Below, one piece after another: positions 1 to 8,901 of a DNA stretch of 55,414 nt; position 1 is the stretch's first letter; the number at the start of each line of letters is the position of its first letter. Made by a program: the position numbers and the translations under genes. Origin of the DNA: Hyphomonadaceae bacterium (lineage in GTDB: Bacteria > Pseudomonadota > Alphaproteobacteria > Caulobacterales > Aquidulcibacteraceae); NCBI GenBank assembly GCA_016791425.1, contig JAEUMQ010000022.1, positions 1 to 55,414 of the forward strand, given 5' to 3'. The notes beneath the pieces are model-generated. The model was not told the DNA's origin. It saw only the letters and a program-made list of their open reading frames with translations, and did no database searches.

Positions 1-82
1 CCGCCTCCGGACGTTCTCTGCGTTCACACAGCGTTCCAAGAGAAGGCGCGGGTGTGCGACGCAGCTTTCCCGCGCGGCGGTT

Positions 83-122
83 CACCCCGCCCCCTGCCGC
101 CTCCCCTCGAAGGGGAGGGGGG
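83..122. repeat. Intergenic GC-rich hairpin repeat, copy 1
   Basis: Upstream of smpB lies a CACCCCGCCCCCTGCC tract followed by a perfect hairpin, CCTCCCC-TCGA-GGGGAGG type. The same layout recurs near 9659, 26130, 34498 and 42226, always between genes, so this looks like a dispersed palindromic repeat family. Nothing else was recognised in the first 150 bases. Confidence 0.6.
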
Positions 123-150
123 CGCCTCTTCTTGCCAGGCAGAGCGCTAG

Positions 151-609
151 ATGCCGGAACGCAAGCTCATCGCCGAGAACCGTCGTGCGCGGTTCGATTA
201 CTTCATTGAGGAGACCTACGAGGCCGGCATCATGCTCCTCGGCACCGAGGTGAAGTCGCTCCGCAACGGGCGCGCCAACATCGCCGAGAGCTATGCGAGC
301 GCCGACAAGGGCGAGCTCTACCTGATCAACGCGCACATTCCCGAATATGCGCCCGCCGCGAGCTTCAATCACGAGCCGCGCCGGCCGCGGAAGCTCCTGG
401 TGAAAAGGCGCCAGCTGACCAGGCTGGTGGGCGCAGTGGAGCGCGAAGGGCGCACGCTCGTGCCGCTGCGGCTCTATTTCAACGACCGCGGCATCGCCAA
501 GCTCGAGATCGCGCTCGCCAAGGGCAAGAAGGCGCACGACAAGCGCGAGGCCACGAAGGACCGCGAATGGAAGCGCGACCAGGCCCGCCTCATGCGCGAG
601 AAGGGCTGA
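151..609 (+). CDS. smpB: SsrA-binding protein SmpB
   Basis: This 152-residue protein binds tmRNA and delivers it to stalled ribosomes for trans-translation in the cytoplasm. The sequence shows the family signatures: an N-terminal NRRARFDY segment, [10 protein letters not shown], and AHIPEYAPA in the beta-barrel core. It ends in a lysine/arginine-rich tail ([19 protein letters not shown]) that in this family inserts into the mRNA channel. Length is normal for SmpB. The ATG follows a weak purine stretch. The gene stops a few bases before the stop codon of the convergent glycosylase gene, so the two transcription units converge here. Confidence 0.97.
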   Translation: MPERKLIAENRRARFDYFIEETYEAGIMLLGTEVKSLRNGRANIAESYASADKGELYLINAHIPEYAPAASFNHEPRRPRKLLVKRRQLTRLVGAVEREGRTLVPLRLYFNDRGIAKLEIALAKGKKAHDKREATKDREWKRDQARLMREKG

Positions 610-612
610 GCC

Positions 613-1266
613 TCAGCTGAGCAGCGCGGCGGCGCGCGCGAAGACGGCCTCGAACATTTCCGCGGTGAGGCGCTTGGTCTGGGTGTTGTAGCGCGAGCAA
701 TGGTACGAGGAGAGGAGCGTGTGGCCGTTGGGCAAGGGCGCTTCCGCGCCATGCCCGAACTTGTGCGCAGTGGGTTTGAGGCCGTGCGCGCGCAGCACGC
801 TTTCATGGGCGATCGAGCCGAGCGCGATGAGCACGCGCAAACGGGGCAGGGCGGTCATCCGCGCGTCGAGAAAGGGCCGGCACGCGGCGATCTCCGCCGG
901 CGTCGGCTTGTTCTCCGGCGGCGCGCAGCGCACCGCGTTGGTGATCATCGCACGCACCAGCGTGAGCCCGTCATTCGGATCGGCGCGGTATTCGCCGGTC
1001 GCGAAGCCGTATTTCTTCAGCGTCCCATAGAGCAGCTCGCCGGCATAATCGCGCGTGAACGGGCGCCCTGTCGTGTTGGCCCCGCCGCGCCCGGGCGCGA
1101 GCCCGACGACGAGAAGCTCCGCGTGCGGATCGCCGAACGACGGCACCGCGCCGTTGAAGCCCTCGGGCGTCGCGCGCGCATTGGCCTGGCGATAGGCCAC
1201 GAGCCGCGGACAGAGCGGGCAATGCTTCGGCGCCTCGGCGGGAACGCCGGCCTTGGACGGCGCCAT
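613..1266 (-). CDS. Uracil-DNA glycosylase, family 5 (UdgB-like, Fe-S)
   Basis: This 217-residue protein is a probable family 5 uracil-DNA glycosylase removing uracil, and possibly other deaminated bases, in base excision repair. Motif A reads GLAPGRGGANTTGRPFTRD and motif B SSYHCSRYNTQTKRLT, matching the UDGb pattern without a catalytic Asp/Asn in motif A. Four cysteines (CPLC near the N terminus, then RC...C after NAV) fit the Fe-S cluster of families 4 and 5. The ATG shares one base with the stop codon of the upstream NYN gene (TGATG), indicating translational coupling. A family 4 assignment is less likely because of motif A. Confidence 0.88.
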   Translation of the reverse strand: MAPSKAGVPAEAPKHCPLCPRLVAYRQANARATPEGFNGAVPSFGDPHAELLVVGLAPGRGGANTTGRPFTRDYAGELLYGTLKKYGFATGEYRADPNDGLTLVRAMITNAVRCAPPENKPTPAEIAACRPFLDARMTALPRLRVLIALGSIAHESVLRAHGLKPTAHKFGHGAEAPLPNGHTLLSSYHCSRYNTQTKRLTAEMFEAVFARAAALLS

Positions 1267-1877
1267 CAGACGTCCTCTTCTTCGTCCTCGTAGCGCTCCG
1301 CGGGCGGGCGCTCGGCCGGCGGACGCTCGCGCGGCGGCCGTCCGATGACCTGCGCGAGCTCCGTCAGATCGATGAAATTGTCCGCCTGGCGGCGAAGATC
1401 GTCCGACGCCATCGGCGGGTTGGAGCGGATGGTGGAGATGACCGAGACGCGCACGCCCTTGCGCTGCAGCGCCTCCACGAGCGCGAGAAAATCCCCGTCG
1501 CCGGAGAACAGGAACACATGGTCGGCGAAGTGCGCCGCCTCCATCATGTCCACCGCGATCTCGACGTCCATGTCGCCTTTGATGCGCCGGCGCCCCTGCG
1601 CGTCGGTGTATTCGCGCGCCGGCTTCGTCACGAGCGTATAGCCGTTGTAATCGAGCCAATCGACCAGCGGCCGGATGGGCGAGAAATCCTGATCTTCCAG
1701 GAGCGCGGTGTAATAATAGGCGCGGATGAGCCGTCCGCGCTTGCGAAACTCCTCCAGGAGCTTCTTGTAGTCGATGTCGAACTGCACGCCGCGCGCGGCC
1801 GAATAGAGATTGGCGCCGTCGATGAAGAGCGCCACCCGTTCGTTCTCGTGGATGAGCCGGTCGAGCAGATTGGCCAT
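1266..1877 (-). CDS. NYN-domain (LabA-like, PIN-fold) putative nuclease
   Basis: This 203-residue protein has an NYN/LabA-like domain, a PIN-fold putative RNase. Visible acidic motifs are ALFIDGANLY near the N terminus, KGDMDVEIAVDMM in the middle and LFSGDGDFLALVEAL, which supply the metal-binding aspartates. The last 35 residues are low complexity with a PPAERPPAER repeat and an acidic end (EDEEEDV). It is the upstream member of a two-gene unit with the glycosylase. The NYN-folK-rpoZ-rsh neighbourhood is common in alphaproteobacteria. The substrate is unknown; RNA is inferred from the fold. Confidence 0.88.
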   Translation of the reverse strand: MANLLDRLIHENERVALFIDGANLYSAARGVQFDIDYKKLLEEFRKRGRLIRAYYYTALLEDQDFSPIRPLVDWLDYNGYTLVTKPAREYTDAQGRRRIKGDMDVEIAVDMMEAAHFADHVFLFSGDGDFLALVEALQRKGVRVSVISTIRSNPPMASDDLRRQADNFIDLTELAQVIGRPPRERPPAERPPAERYEDEEEDV

Positions 1878-1908
1878 CGCATGGACCTTTCGGAAATCGA
1901 TCTAAAGA

Positions 1909-2496
1909 ATGGCTCCTTCTAGCGACAAAGCAGCGTTGCGCGCCACACACGCGTTCATCGCGCTGGGGAGCAATCTGCCGCACGGCGCGCTCGCCGGCGC
2001 CGATCTTCTCGCCGCGGCGCTGGCGGCGTTGGCGGAGGCGGGCCTCAAGCCGCGCGCGGTGTCGAGCGCCTGGACCAGCCCCGCCTGGCCGCCCCCGAAA
2101 CCGGGTGAAGGCGCGCGGCAGCCCGATTTCGTCAACGCCGTGGCCGAGATGGCGACCGGCGGCCGCTCGCCGGAGGAAGTGCTCGCGCTGCTGCTGGAGG
2201 CGGAGCGCCGGTTCGGCCGCGTCCGTGGACCAGAGCGTTGGGCGGCCCGCACCCTGGACCTGGATCTCATCGCCCAACACGACGCCGGCGGGCGCGACAT
2301 CGTCCGCGCCGCGCCGGACCCGGTGCTGCCCCATCCGCGCGCGCACGAGCGCGCCTTCGTCCTCGCGCCTTTGGCGGAGATCGCGCCCGATTGGCGCCAC
2401 CCGCTCCTTGGAAGGACCGCCCCGGAACTTCTTGCGGGCCTGAAGGACGCCGCCGCGCCGTTTCGCCTCGGGCCTGTTAACATCCTGGAGGGGTGA
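1909..2496 (+). CDS. folK: 2-amino-4-hydroxy-6-hydroxymethyldihydropteridine pyrophosphokinase
   Basis: This 195-residue HPPK transfers pyrophosphate from ATP to 6-hydroxymethyl-7,8-dihydropterin in folate biosynthesis. The sequence shows FIALGSNLP at the N terminus, FGRVRGPERWAARTLDLDLI (the conserved R-W-x-x-R-x-L-D-L-D-L signature with Mg-binding aspartates) and LPHPRAHERAFVLAPLAEI. It is transcribed divergently from the NYN gene across about 30 bases, so their promoters overlap. No folP or folB lies next to it. Confidence 0.95.
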   Translation: MAPSSDKAALRATHAFIALGSNLPHGALAGADLLAAALAALAEAGLKPRAVSSAWTSPAWPPPKPGEGARQPDFVNAVAEMATGGRSPEEVLALLLEAERRFGRVRGPERWAARTLDLDLIAQHDAGGRDIVRAAPDPVLPHPRAHERAFVLAPLAEIAPDWRHPLLGRTAPELLAGLKDAAAPFRLGPVNILEG

Positions 2497-2604
2497 TTCG
2501 CCTGTCGGGCGATTGCCTCGCCGGTCGCTGTTGATTATCTTGAGCGTTCGCCCCGAAATTTGTTCGCCCCGCGAGAGGGCCGAACGCATCCTGAAGGACA
2601 CCCA

Positions 2605-2955
2605 TTGGCCCGCGTCACCGTCGAAGATTGCGTCGAGAAGGTCCCCAACCGGTTCTCGCTGGTGCTGCTCGCGGCGCATCGCGCCCGCTCCATCGCGTCC
2701 GGCGCCCAGGCGCTGGTCGAGCGCGACCGCGATAAGGACCCGGTCGTGGCGCTGCGCGAGATCGCTGACGGGGCGCTCGAGCCCGACGAGGTTCGCGACA
2801 GCCTCGTGCTGCAATACCAGGACTTCCAGCCCGCCGCCCGTGTCGAGGACGAGCAGGACGCCCTGGCCCTCGCCGCGCCGGTCGAGACGAGCGAGGACGA
2901 GGTTCTGCGCGCCCTGCAGGCCGAGGCCGAGGCCCAGCGCGACGAGCGGTACTGA
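2605..2955 (+). CDS. rpoZ: DNA-directed RNA polymerase omega subunit
   Basis: This 116-residue protein is the omega subunit of RNA polymerase. The N terminus reads (M)[16 protein letters not shown], the family hallmark, followed by the helical core and an acidic tail. The start was set at a TTG codon at 2605, preceded by AAGGA with about six bases of spacing. An upstream ATG at 2560 would add a non-homologous leader. The gene lies six bases ahead of rsh, forming the usual alphaproteobacterial rpoZ-rsh unit; omega is a known docking site for ppGpp on RNA polymerase in proteobacteria. Confidence 0.95.
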   Translation: MARVTVEDCVEKVPNRFSLVLLAAHRARSIASGAQALVERDRDKDPVVALREIADGALEPDEVRDSLVLQYQDFQPAARVEDEQDALALAAPVETSEDEVLRALQAEAEAQRDERY

Positions 2956-2960
2956 TCTCG

Positions 2961-5270
2961 ATGGAAGGCGGCGCTCATCCAGCCGCCGCCCCCCAGGCGG
3001 CCCGGGAGCCGGTTCCTGCCGCCGGCGCCGCGCCGGAGGCGGGCGGCCTCGCCGCCAACACCAACAGCCCGAACGGCAATGGCGCGGTCGCCCCGGCCGC
3101 GCCGCCGCGCGCGAAATATCTGCGCCAGTTCGAGCTGGTGGAGCGCGTCCGCGCCTATGACCGGAACGCCGACGAGAACCTGATCAACCGCGCCTACGTC
3201 TTCGCCACCGCCGCCCACGGCAGCCAGCAGCGCTATTCCGGCGACCCCTTCTTCGCCCACCCGATCCAGGTCGCGGGCATCCTCACCGAGTACAAGCTCG
3301 ACACCCAGACGATCGTCGCAGGCCTGCTGCACGACACGATCGAGGACACCGCCGCCACCCGCGAGGAGATCGCGCAGAAATTTGGCGAGCCGATCGCCGA
3401 GCTGGTCGAAGGCGTCACCAAGCTCTCGCTTCTGGAAACCACCGCCGAGCAGGACAAGCAGGCCGCCAACCTGCAGCGCTTCATCCTGGCCATCTCCAAG
3501 GACGTGCGCGTCCTCCTGGTGAAGCTCGCGGACCGCCTGCACAACATGCGCACGCTTCACCACATCCCCAAGCCGGAGAAGCGCCGCCGCATCGCCCTGG
3601 AGACGCTCGACATCTACGCCCCGCTCGCCCGCCGGATCGGCATGGAGCGGATGGCGCGCGAGCTGGAGACGCTTTCCTTCCACGAGGCCTTCCCCGACGC
3701 CGAGACCGCGATCCTCGCGCGCCTGGAAACGCTGCGCGCCGACAAGGGCGCCAATGTCTCGCTCATCATCCAGAAGATCATCGACGTGTTCGCCGCCGCC
3801 GGCGTCGAGGCGCGCGTGTTCGGCCGCGAGAAGCAGCCTTACTCGATCTGGCGCAAGCTGCAGCGCAAGAGCGTGCAATTTTCCGATCTCGCCGACATCT
3901 ACGCCTTCCGCGTGATCGTGCCGAGCCCGGACGAATGCTACCGCGCGCTCGGCCTTGTGCATCAGACCTGGCGCTGCGTGCCCGAGGCGCTGGAGGACTA
4001 CATCTCCAACCCCAAGCCGAACGGCTACCGCTCGATCCACACCATCGTGATCGGCCCGGGGAACGTGCGCGTGGAGATCCAGATCCGCACGGCGGAAATG
4101 GACGAGCTCGCCGAGGTCGGCGTCGCCGCGCACTGGCGCTACAAGAACAGCGCCTACGGCTTCGACGCGGAGGGCGCCGCCTCCACCGGCATCGATCCGC
4201 GCGAGGCCGTGCGCTCGCTCTTGGAGATCGCCGAGCACGGCGGCGGCTCGGCCGAATACCTGGAGCACACCAAGCTCGACCTTTATCACGACCACGTCTT
4301 CACCTTCACGCCGAAGGGAATGCTGATCGACCTTCCGCAGGGCGCCACCCCGCTCGATTTTGCATACGCTGTGCACTCCGATGTCGGCGACATGTGCGTC
4401 GGGGCCAGGATCAACGGCGAGGAGCGGCCGTTGCGCACGCAATTGCGCAACGGCGACGTCGTCGAGATTGAAGTGTCGGGCCGTCCTGCGCCGGTGCCGG
4501 GCTGGGAGAGCCTCACCAAGACCGGCCGCGCGAAATCGCATCAGCGCCGCCTGGAGCGCCTGCAGCGGCGCGAGGAATTCCTGAAGCTTGGGCGCGAGCT
4601 CGTCTCGCACGCGCTGCATCGCTACGGGCACGATCTCTCCGACACCGCGCTCAAGGATGTCGCCAAGCGCTTCAACGAGCTGAGCGAGGATGATCTCTTC
4701 ATCTCCGTCGGCGAGGGCTCGCTGAAGGCCGCTCTGGTGGCGGCTGCGGCGTTTCCCGGGCTCGCCGAGCGCATCAAGAAGGACGAGGAGCGCCGCCCGA
4801 TCGAGGAGAAGAAGGCGCGCCTCTATGTGCGCGGCTCGGGGCTGACGCCCGGCGTGGCGCTGCATTTCGGCGAATGCTGCACGCCCATTCCCGGAGATCG
4901 CATCGTCGGTGTGCACATCCCGGGCAAGGGCGTCGTCATCCACACGATCGATTGCGAGACGCTTGCCGCGCTTGAGGACGACCAGCACTGGATCGATCTC
5001 GGCTGGACCGAGGCCGCGCTCGATCACGCGCTGGCCGTGGGGCGCATCGAGGCGACCGTGGAGAATTCCCGCGGCGTCCTGGCCAACCTCTGCATGATCA
5101 TCGCCGAGAACCAGGGCGACATCCTCAACATCCGCACCAAGCGCCGCAGCGAGGACTTCTTCGACATCGTCTTCGACGTCGAAGTCGCCGACGCCAAGCA
5201 TCTGGCGAACATCCTGGCGGCCATGCGCGCCTCCCGCGCCGTGCGCGACGTGGAGCGCGTCCGCGGCTAG
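2961..5270 (+). CDS. rsh: Bifunctional (p)ppGpp synthetase/hydrolase (RelA/SpoT homologue)
   Basis: This 769-residue enzyme makes and degrades the alarmone (p)ppGpp. In order it shows an HD hydrolase domain (HDTIEDT, then ADRLHNMRTL), a synthetase domain (KPNGYRSIHT, VEIQIRTAEMDELAE), a TGS domain (VFTFTPKGMLIDLP, GATPLDFAYAVHSDVG), a conserved cysteine-containing stretch (HFGECCTPIPGDRIVG) and a C-terminal ACT domain. Both catalytic regions look intact. An alanine/proline-rich extension of about 50 residues precedes the usual start near YLRQFELVERV. It begins six bases after rpoZ with no strong ribosome binding site, which suggests coupling. Confidence 0.95.
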   Translation: MEGGAHPAAAPQAAREPVPAAGAAPEAGGLAANTNSPNGNGAVAPAAPPRAKYLRQFELVERVRAYDRNADENLINRAYVFATAAHGSQQRYSGDPFFAHPIQVAGILTEYKLDTQTIVAGLLHDTIEDTAATREEIAQKFGEPIAELVEGVTKLSLLETTAEQDKQAANLQRFILAISKDVRVLLVKLADRLHNMRTLHHIPKPEKRRRIALETLDIYAPLARRIGMERMARELETLSFHEAFPDAETAILARLETLRADKGANVSLIIQKIIDVFAAAGVEARVFGREKQPYSIWRKLQRKSVQFSDLADIYAFRVIVPSPDECYRALGLVHQTWRCVPEALEDYISNPKPNGYRSIHTIVIGPGNVRVEIQIRTAEMDELAEVGVAAHWRYKNSAYGFDAEGAASTGIDPREAVRSLLEIAEHGGGSAEYLEHTKLDLYHDHVFTFTPKGMLIDLPQGATPLDFAYAVHSDVGDMCVGARINGEERPLRTQLRNGDVVEIEVSGRPAPVPGWESLTKTGRAKSHQRRLERLQRREEFLKLGRELVSHALHRYGHDLSDTALKDVAKRFNELSEDDLFISVGEGSLKAALVAAAAFPGLAERIKKDEERRPIEEKKARLYVRGSGLTPGVALHFGECCTPIPGDRIVGVHIPGKGVVIHTIDCETLAALEDDQHWIDLGWTEAALDHALAVGRIEATVENSRGVLANLCMIIAENQGDILNIRTKRRSEDFFDIVFDVEVADAKHLANILAAMRASRAVRDVERVRG

Positions 5271-5487
5271 CGCCCGCGAGTTCGCCCAGCGCGCGCTTTG
5301 CCCATCGACAACTTATTCGACCGCTCCGGCCCGCGCCTCGCGTGGCGCCAGGCCGACTGGCCCCAGCTTCGCGCCTGCGTAAACAGGGCGTAAACAACGG
5401 GTAAATCTTCAGTTAATCCGCAATGTTACGGCGTTTTGCGTTTGCGAACACAGGACGACTCGCGCACATTACAGCCAGGTAAGAGCC

Positions 5488-6648
5488 ATGCGTGCGCGCT
5501 TCAGTCTGGGCTGGCTGGCGTACCGGCGACGAGCAGCAGGGCTGCTCAGGACGCCAGGATCGGTTCGCGCTCTCGTCCTTGGTATTCTCCTGGCCGCCGC
5601 GCCGGCGCACGCGAGCGAGCCGCAACAGCAGCGCATCCCGACTGAGCTCCTGCAGGCGGCCGAAGCCAAACTGCGCGATGTCCGGCCCGTCGAACGCATC
5701 CACTTCTTTCGCGATCAGCTTCGCGCCGGCGTGCCGGCCGACGCGCCGGCGTTCCGTCAGATCTGGAGCGATTGCGCGCCGAAGCGAACGCGCGAGGATT
5801 TGCTCTCCACACCGCGCGCGATCCGCGCCTCCGATCCGGCCGAAGCGGTCGAGGTCGCCGGCTGCGCCGCGCTTGCCGAGCTGCGCTGCGCGGCGGCGAC
5901 GCGCGGCGGCCTGCGCCAGGAGGCGATCCCGGGCTTCCATCTCGTGCGCCTTCCGCGCGGCTTCCGGCTCGCGAGCGCGGGGCATGTGATCACCTTTGCG
6001 CACATCCGCGCCCAGCGGCGCGGCGCGAGCCTCGCGTTGGAGCGCGATTGTACGGTGCATGTCGGCGACGGCGTGGCGCTCGACGGCGTGCGGCTCTCAA
6101 CGCCGCGCTTTGCCGATCCCGGCGTGACCGCCGCCAGCCTCGACCGCGGCGATGCCGATTACTGGAGCTCCGAGCCGCATGACGGCGCCGATCTCGGCTA
6201 TTTCGACCTGACCTTCGACGCCACGCCCGCCGGCGCCGCTTCGCGCGCGCTCGTCGCCGCGATCGCGCTGCGCACCTATCAGGGCGTGACCGAGGACCTG
6301 GGCCGCTTCAACATCTGGCCCGTCTGCTCCTTCGGCACGGGCTTCATGGGCGGGTTCGACAATCGCGTGCGCATCAAGGGCTGCGTCGCGGAAGGCGCGC
6401 TGGAAATGCAGGCCTCGCGGCTGGAGGAGGGGCGCTGCCGCTTCCGCGCGCCGACCACGGCTTATTTCTCCGGCGCGCCGCTGATCGGTTTCGACGAGGC
6501 CGGCCCGGTGGCGATCTGCGTCATCTCGAGCGAACCGGGCAGCGAGCCCTCCTCGCCGATCGCCGGCGGCGTGCCCGTGGTGGAGCGCGACCACGCGCGC
6601 CGCTACACGCCCGCGCTCGCCAACAACGGCGTCCTCTACCCGCGCTGA
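5488..6648 (+). CDS. Exported trypsin-like serine peptidase-like protein
   Basis: No named family was recognised with certainty for this 386-residue protein. It has a long basic n-region, a hydrophobic stretch and a probable signal cleavage after APAHA around residue 42. Three spaced elements resemble a degenerate chymotrypsin-fold triad: VITFAHI (His about 172, compare VLTAAHC), GADLGYFDL (Asp about 235 or 240) and YFSGAPLIGF (Ser about 328, compare GxSGxPL). Paired cysteines occur around the first and last elements. These observations support a periplasmic or secreted trypsin-like protein; the catalytic role is inference. AGGTAAG lies just before the ATG. The 217 bases before it hold no recognised gene. 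Confidence 0.55.
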   Translation: MRARFSLGWLAYRRRAAGLLRTPGSVRALVLGILLAAAPAHASEPQQQRIPTELLQAAEAKLRDVRPVERIHFFRDQLRAGVPADAPAFRQIWSDCAPKRTREDLLSTPRAIRASDPAEAVEVAGCAALAELRCAAATRGGLRQEAIPGFHLVRLPRGFRLASAGHVITFAHIRAQRRGASLALERDCTVHVGDGVALDGVRLSTPRFADPGVTAASLDRGDADYWSSEPHDGADLGYFDLTFDATPAGAASRALVAAIALRTYQGVTEDLGRFNIWPVCSFGTGFMGGFDNRVRIKGCVAEGALEMQASRLEEGRCRFRAPTTAYFSGAPLIGFDEAGPVAICVISSEPGSEPSSPIAGGVPVVERDHARRYTPALANNGVLYPR

Positions 6649-6656
6649 GGCCGCGC

Positions 6657-8204
6657 TTACTGCGCGGCGCAGCTGAAATTGGCGGCCTCGTCGCTGGCGC
6701 CTTCGCCGCGATAGCGGGCAATCTGCGGCCAGGGGCAGAGCGGTCGCGTGCGGTCGGGCGCGCCGCTGGGCCCGGGATGCGCCGCGATGAGGTGCGCCGG
6801 CGCCTCGCCTTGCTCCACCCAGGCGACGAGCGCGGAAAGGCCGTCGAACATCCAGGGGCCCGGCCCGCCGGCGCAATGCTCCATGCCCGGAACCATGAAG
6901 AGCCGCGCGAAGGAGCGCACGTCCGCGCCCATCGTCGCCTCCGCCTGCGCGTAATAATCGAGCGTGTTCTCCGGCGACAGCAGGTTGTCGTTCCAGCCGT
7001 GATAGACGATGAGCTTGCCGCCGCGATCGCGGAACGCTGTGAGATTGGGATCGAACGAGGCGAACGTCGCTCCCATGTCGGCTTGCATCGCGGGCAGATC
7101 GCGGTCGGCATCGAACGTCGCGTAGGACCATGTCGGCCGCTCGCGCATGGCCAGATGCGCAAACGTATCTTCGCCCTGCGTGATGCCCGGGCGCCCGGTC
7201 CAATCGATGTTCGGCGCCGATCCCCAGCTCGGGCCGGGATAGAGCTTCTGGCCGCCGGGGCTCGTCCGCAGGCCGAACGAGTCGCGCACGCGCTGCACTT
7301 GCGCCCGCGTCAGGCAATCGGCGCGCTTGGCGCCGCGGCATTGCAGGCGCGCCGGATCAAACCGGCACGCGCGCGGGTTCTCGATGAGGCCGTCGCGGAC
7401 GCCGTCATTCATGTCGCACGCAGCGACCGCCGCGCTCTGCACCAGTCGGTCGTCTTCCACTGAAAGCGCGGCGCCCGGATGCTGCAACGTGTACTGCTGT
7501 CCGAGCACGCCGTTGGCGAGCAGCCTCACCCAATTGAACGCCGGGGCGCCCGCGAGGACGCCGTCATAATCGCCCGGATAGCGCTGCGCCTCGGTCATGC
7601 CTTGCCAGCCGCCGGAGGAGCAGCCGCTGAAATAGGCATGATGCGGGGCGTTCGCGTAGCGCGCCGTGATCACCTCGCGCGCCGTCTGCGCCAGCAGATG
7701 ATGCGCGCGGTGCGCGAAGTTCTCGATGCGGTCGCGATGTCCCGGCATCCACGAGACGTCGAACACGTTGGTTGGCGTCTCGTGCCCGGTGTCGGTGGCC
7801 GAGACGGCGAAGCCCTGCGCGACGTTGCGCGCCATCGCAGGATAGTCGAACGCGCCGGAGAAGCCGCCATTGCCGACCCCGAGCTGGCGCCCGTTCCAGC
7901 TGGGCGGCAGCCACACCTCGACCTTGATCTCGCTCTCGACCGTGAGCCGCACGCGGCAGAACGCGGCATCGACCTTCTTGGTCGGCGAGAAGACGTTGAA
8001 CGGCGAGGGCGGCAGGTCCCAGCCGGGCGCGATCTCCTCCACGCTGTCCACGCGCGCATGGGCGAGCGTGAGATTGAACATCTCGTTGCAGGTCCGCGCC
8101 TGCGGCGCCGGCGCCTTCGCCGCGGTCGCCGGACGAGTGGAGCAGGCCGCGAGCGCGCCAAGTCCGGCGCAAGCCGCCGCGAGCATTATGAGCAGGCGTT
8201 TCAT
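6657..8204 (-). CDS. Tannase/feruloyl esterase family lipoprotein
   Basis: This 515-residue alpha/beta hydrolase belongs to the tannase/feruloyl esterase family, which cleaves gallate or hydroxycinnamate esters. The N terminus is a lipoprotein signal with lipobox LAAC at about residues 18-21. The nucleophile motif is GCSSGGWQG, the acid lies in YHGWNDNLLSP and the histidine in GMEHCAGG; the Cys before Ser and the Cys after His form the family's CS-D-HC disulphide. It stands alone and converges on the trypsin-like gene. The start is the ATG before MKRLLIML. The true substrate cannot be read from sequence. Confidence 0.87.
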   Translation of the reverse strand: MKRLLIMLAAACAGLGALAACSTRPATAAKAPAPQARTCNEMFNLTLAHARVDSVEEIAPGWDLPPSPFNVFSPTKKVDAAFCRVRLTVESEIKVEVWLPPSWNGRQLGVGNGGFSGAFDYPAMARNVAQGFAVSATDTGHETPTNVFDVSWMPGHRDRIENFAHRAHHLLAQTAREVITARYANAPHHAYFSGCSSGGWQGMTEAQRYPGDYDGVLAGAPAFNWVRLLANGVLGQQYTLQHPGAALSVEDDRLVQSAAVAACDMNDGVRDGLIENPRACRFDPARLQCRGAKRADCLTRAQVQRVRDSFGLRTSPGGQKLYPGPSWGSAPNIDWTGRPGITQGEDTFAHLAMRERPTWSYATFDADRDLPAMQADMGATFASFDPNLTAFRDRGGKLIVYHGWNDNLLSPENTLDYYAQAEATMGADVRSFARLFMVPGMEHCAGGPGPWMFDGLSALVAWVEQGEAPAHLIAAHPGPSGAPDRTRPLCPWPQIARYRGEGASDEAANFSCAAQ

Positions 8205-8339
8205 GTCTCCCCCTTTGGCGTTTTGTTTCGCCGCGCCAATATCAGGGTCTCTAAGAGGCGGAGCGGACCGAAGTCCAGCGGCGATGCCGTAAAGTGGGAA
8301 TTCGGTGCGCTGTCGGCCGATATCTGGTAGATGTTCTGA

Positions 8340-8567
8340 ATGAGCCTGTTGGACCGCATCACCATTGAGCCCGGCAAGATGGGCGGGCGTCCCTGCATCC
8401 GCCGCATGCGCATTCGCGTAACGGACGTCTTGGAGATGCTGGCCGGCGGCGCCACGCCCGAGCAGATTCTCGCAGACTACCCGGACTTGGAGGCTGACGA
8501 TATCCGCGCGAGTTTGGCCTACGCGGCGCTTCAGCTCAGCCACCCCGTCATCATCGCGGCGGAATGA
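8340..8567 (+). CDS. DUF433 antitoxin-like protein, module 1
   Basis: This 75-residue DUF433 protein carries the family core GRPCIRRMRIRVTDVLEMLAGG followed by an EQILADYPDLEADDI helix-turn-helix. DUF433 proteins are commonly encoded just before DUF5615 PIN-like proteins and are regarded as antitoxin and DNA-binding regulator. The stop codon overlaps the next start (ATGA at 8564). It is 59 of 75 residues identical to the DUF433 protein at 16370. The antitoxin role is inferred from family and context. Confidence 0.85.
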   Translation: MSLLDRITIEPGKMGGRPCIRRMRIRVTDVLEMLAGGATPEQILADYPDLEADDIRASLAYAALQLSHPVIIAAE

Positions 8568-8887
8568 GGTTCCTCGTCGATCAGCAATTGCCTCCCGCTC
8601 TTGCCCGTTGGATTGAGCTCAAGGGGCATGAGGCGACCCATGTCCGCGAGCACGGACTGCGTGATGCGGGAGACGGCGACATCTGGCGGTTCGCCGATGC
8701 GAATGGCGCAACAATCGTCACGAAGGACTCCGATTTCGCACAGCGCCGCCTTCAAGCCGGCGGCCCGACAATCCTTTGGGTGCGCGTCGGCAACACGACG
8801 ACGCCTGAACTTTTCGAAATCCGCGCGAAGGCTTGGGCGGCTGTTGAGGAAGAACTGAAGACCGACCCTGTCGTCGAAGTCCGCTGA
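8564..8887 (+). CDS. DUF5615 PIN-like toxin candidate, module 1
   Basis: This 107-residue DUF5615 protein has a PIN-like fold (Mut7-C/VapC relatives). Acidic positions typical of the active site are visible: FLVDQQLPP at the N terminus, DAGDGDIWRFA in the middle and IVTKDSDF. It is a candidate ribonuclease toxin paired with the upstream DUF433 protein, whose frame it overlaps by four bases. recO starts 14 bases downstream, so it may be co-transcribed with recO. A second, diverged copy lies at 16594. Confidence 0.82.
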   Translation: MRFLVDQQLPPALARWIELKGHEATHVREHGLRDAGDGDIWRFADANGATIVTKDSDFAQRRLQAGGPTILWVRVGNTTTPELFEIRAKAWAAVEEELKTDPVVEVR

Positions 8888-8901
8888 CATGGAATGGCCA
8901 A

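Noticed and set aside
2535-5201. Very long open frame antisense to the (p)ppGpp synthetase gene
   Set aside because: It mirrors the sense codon pattern of a GC-rich gene, has no recognisable domain and overlaps two certain genes completely.
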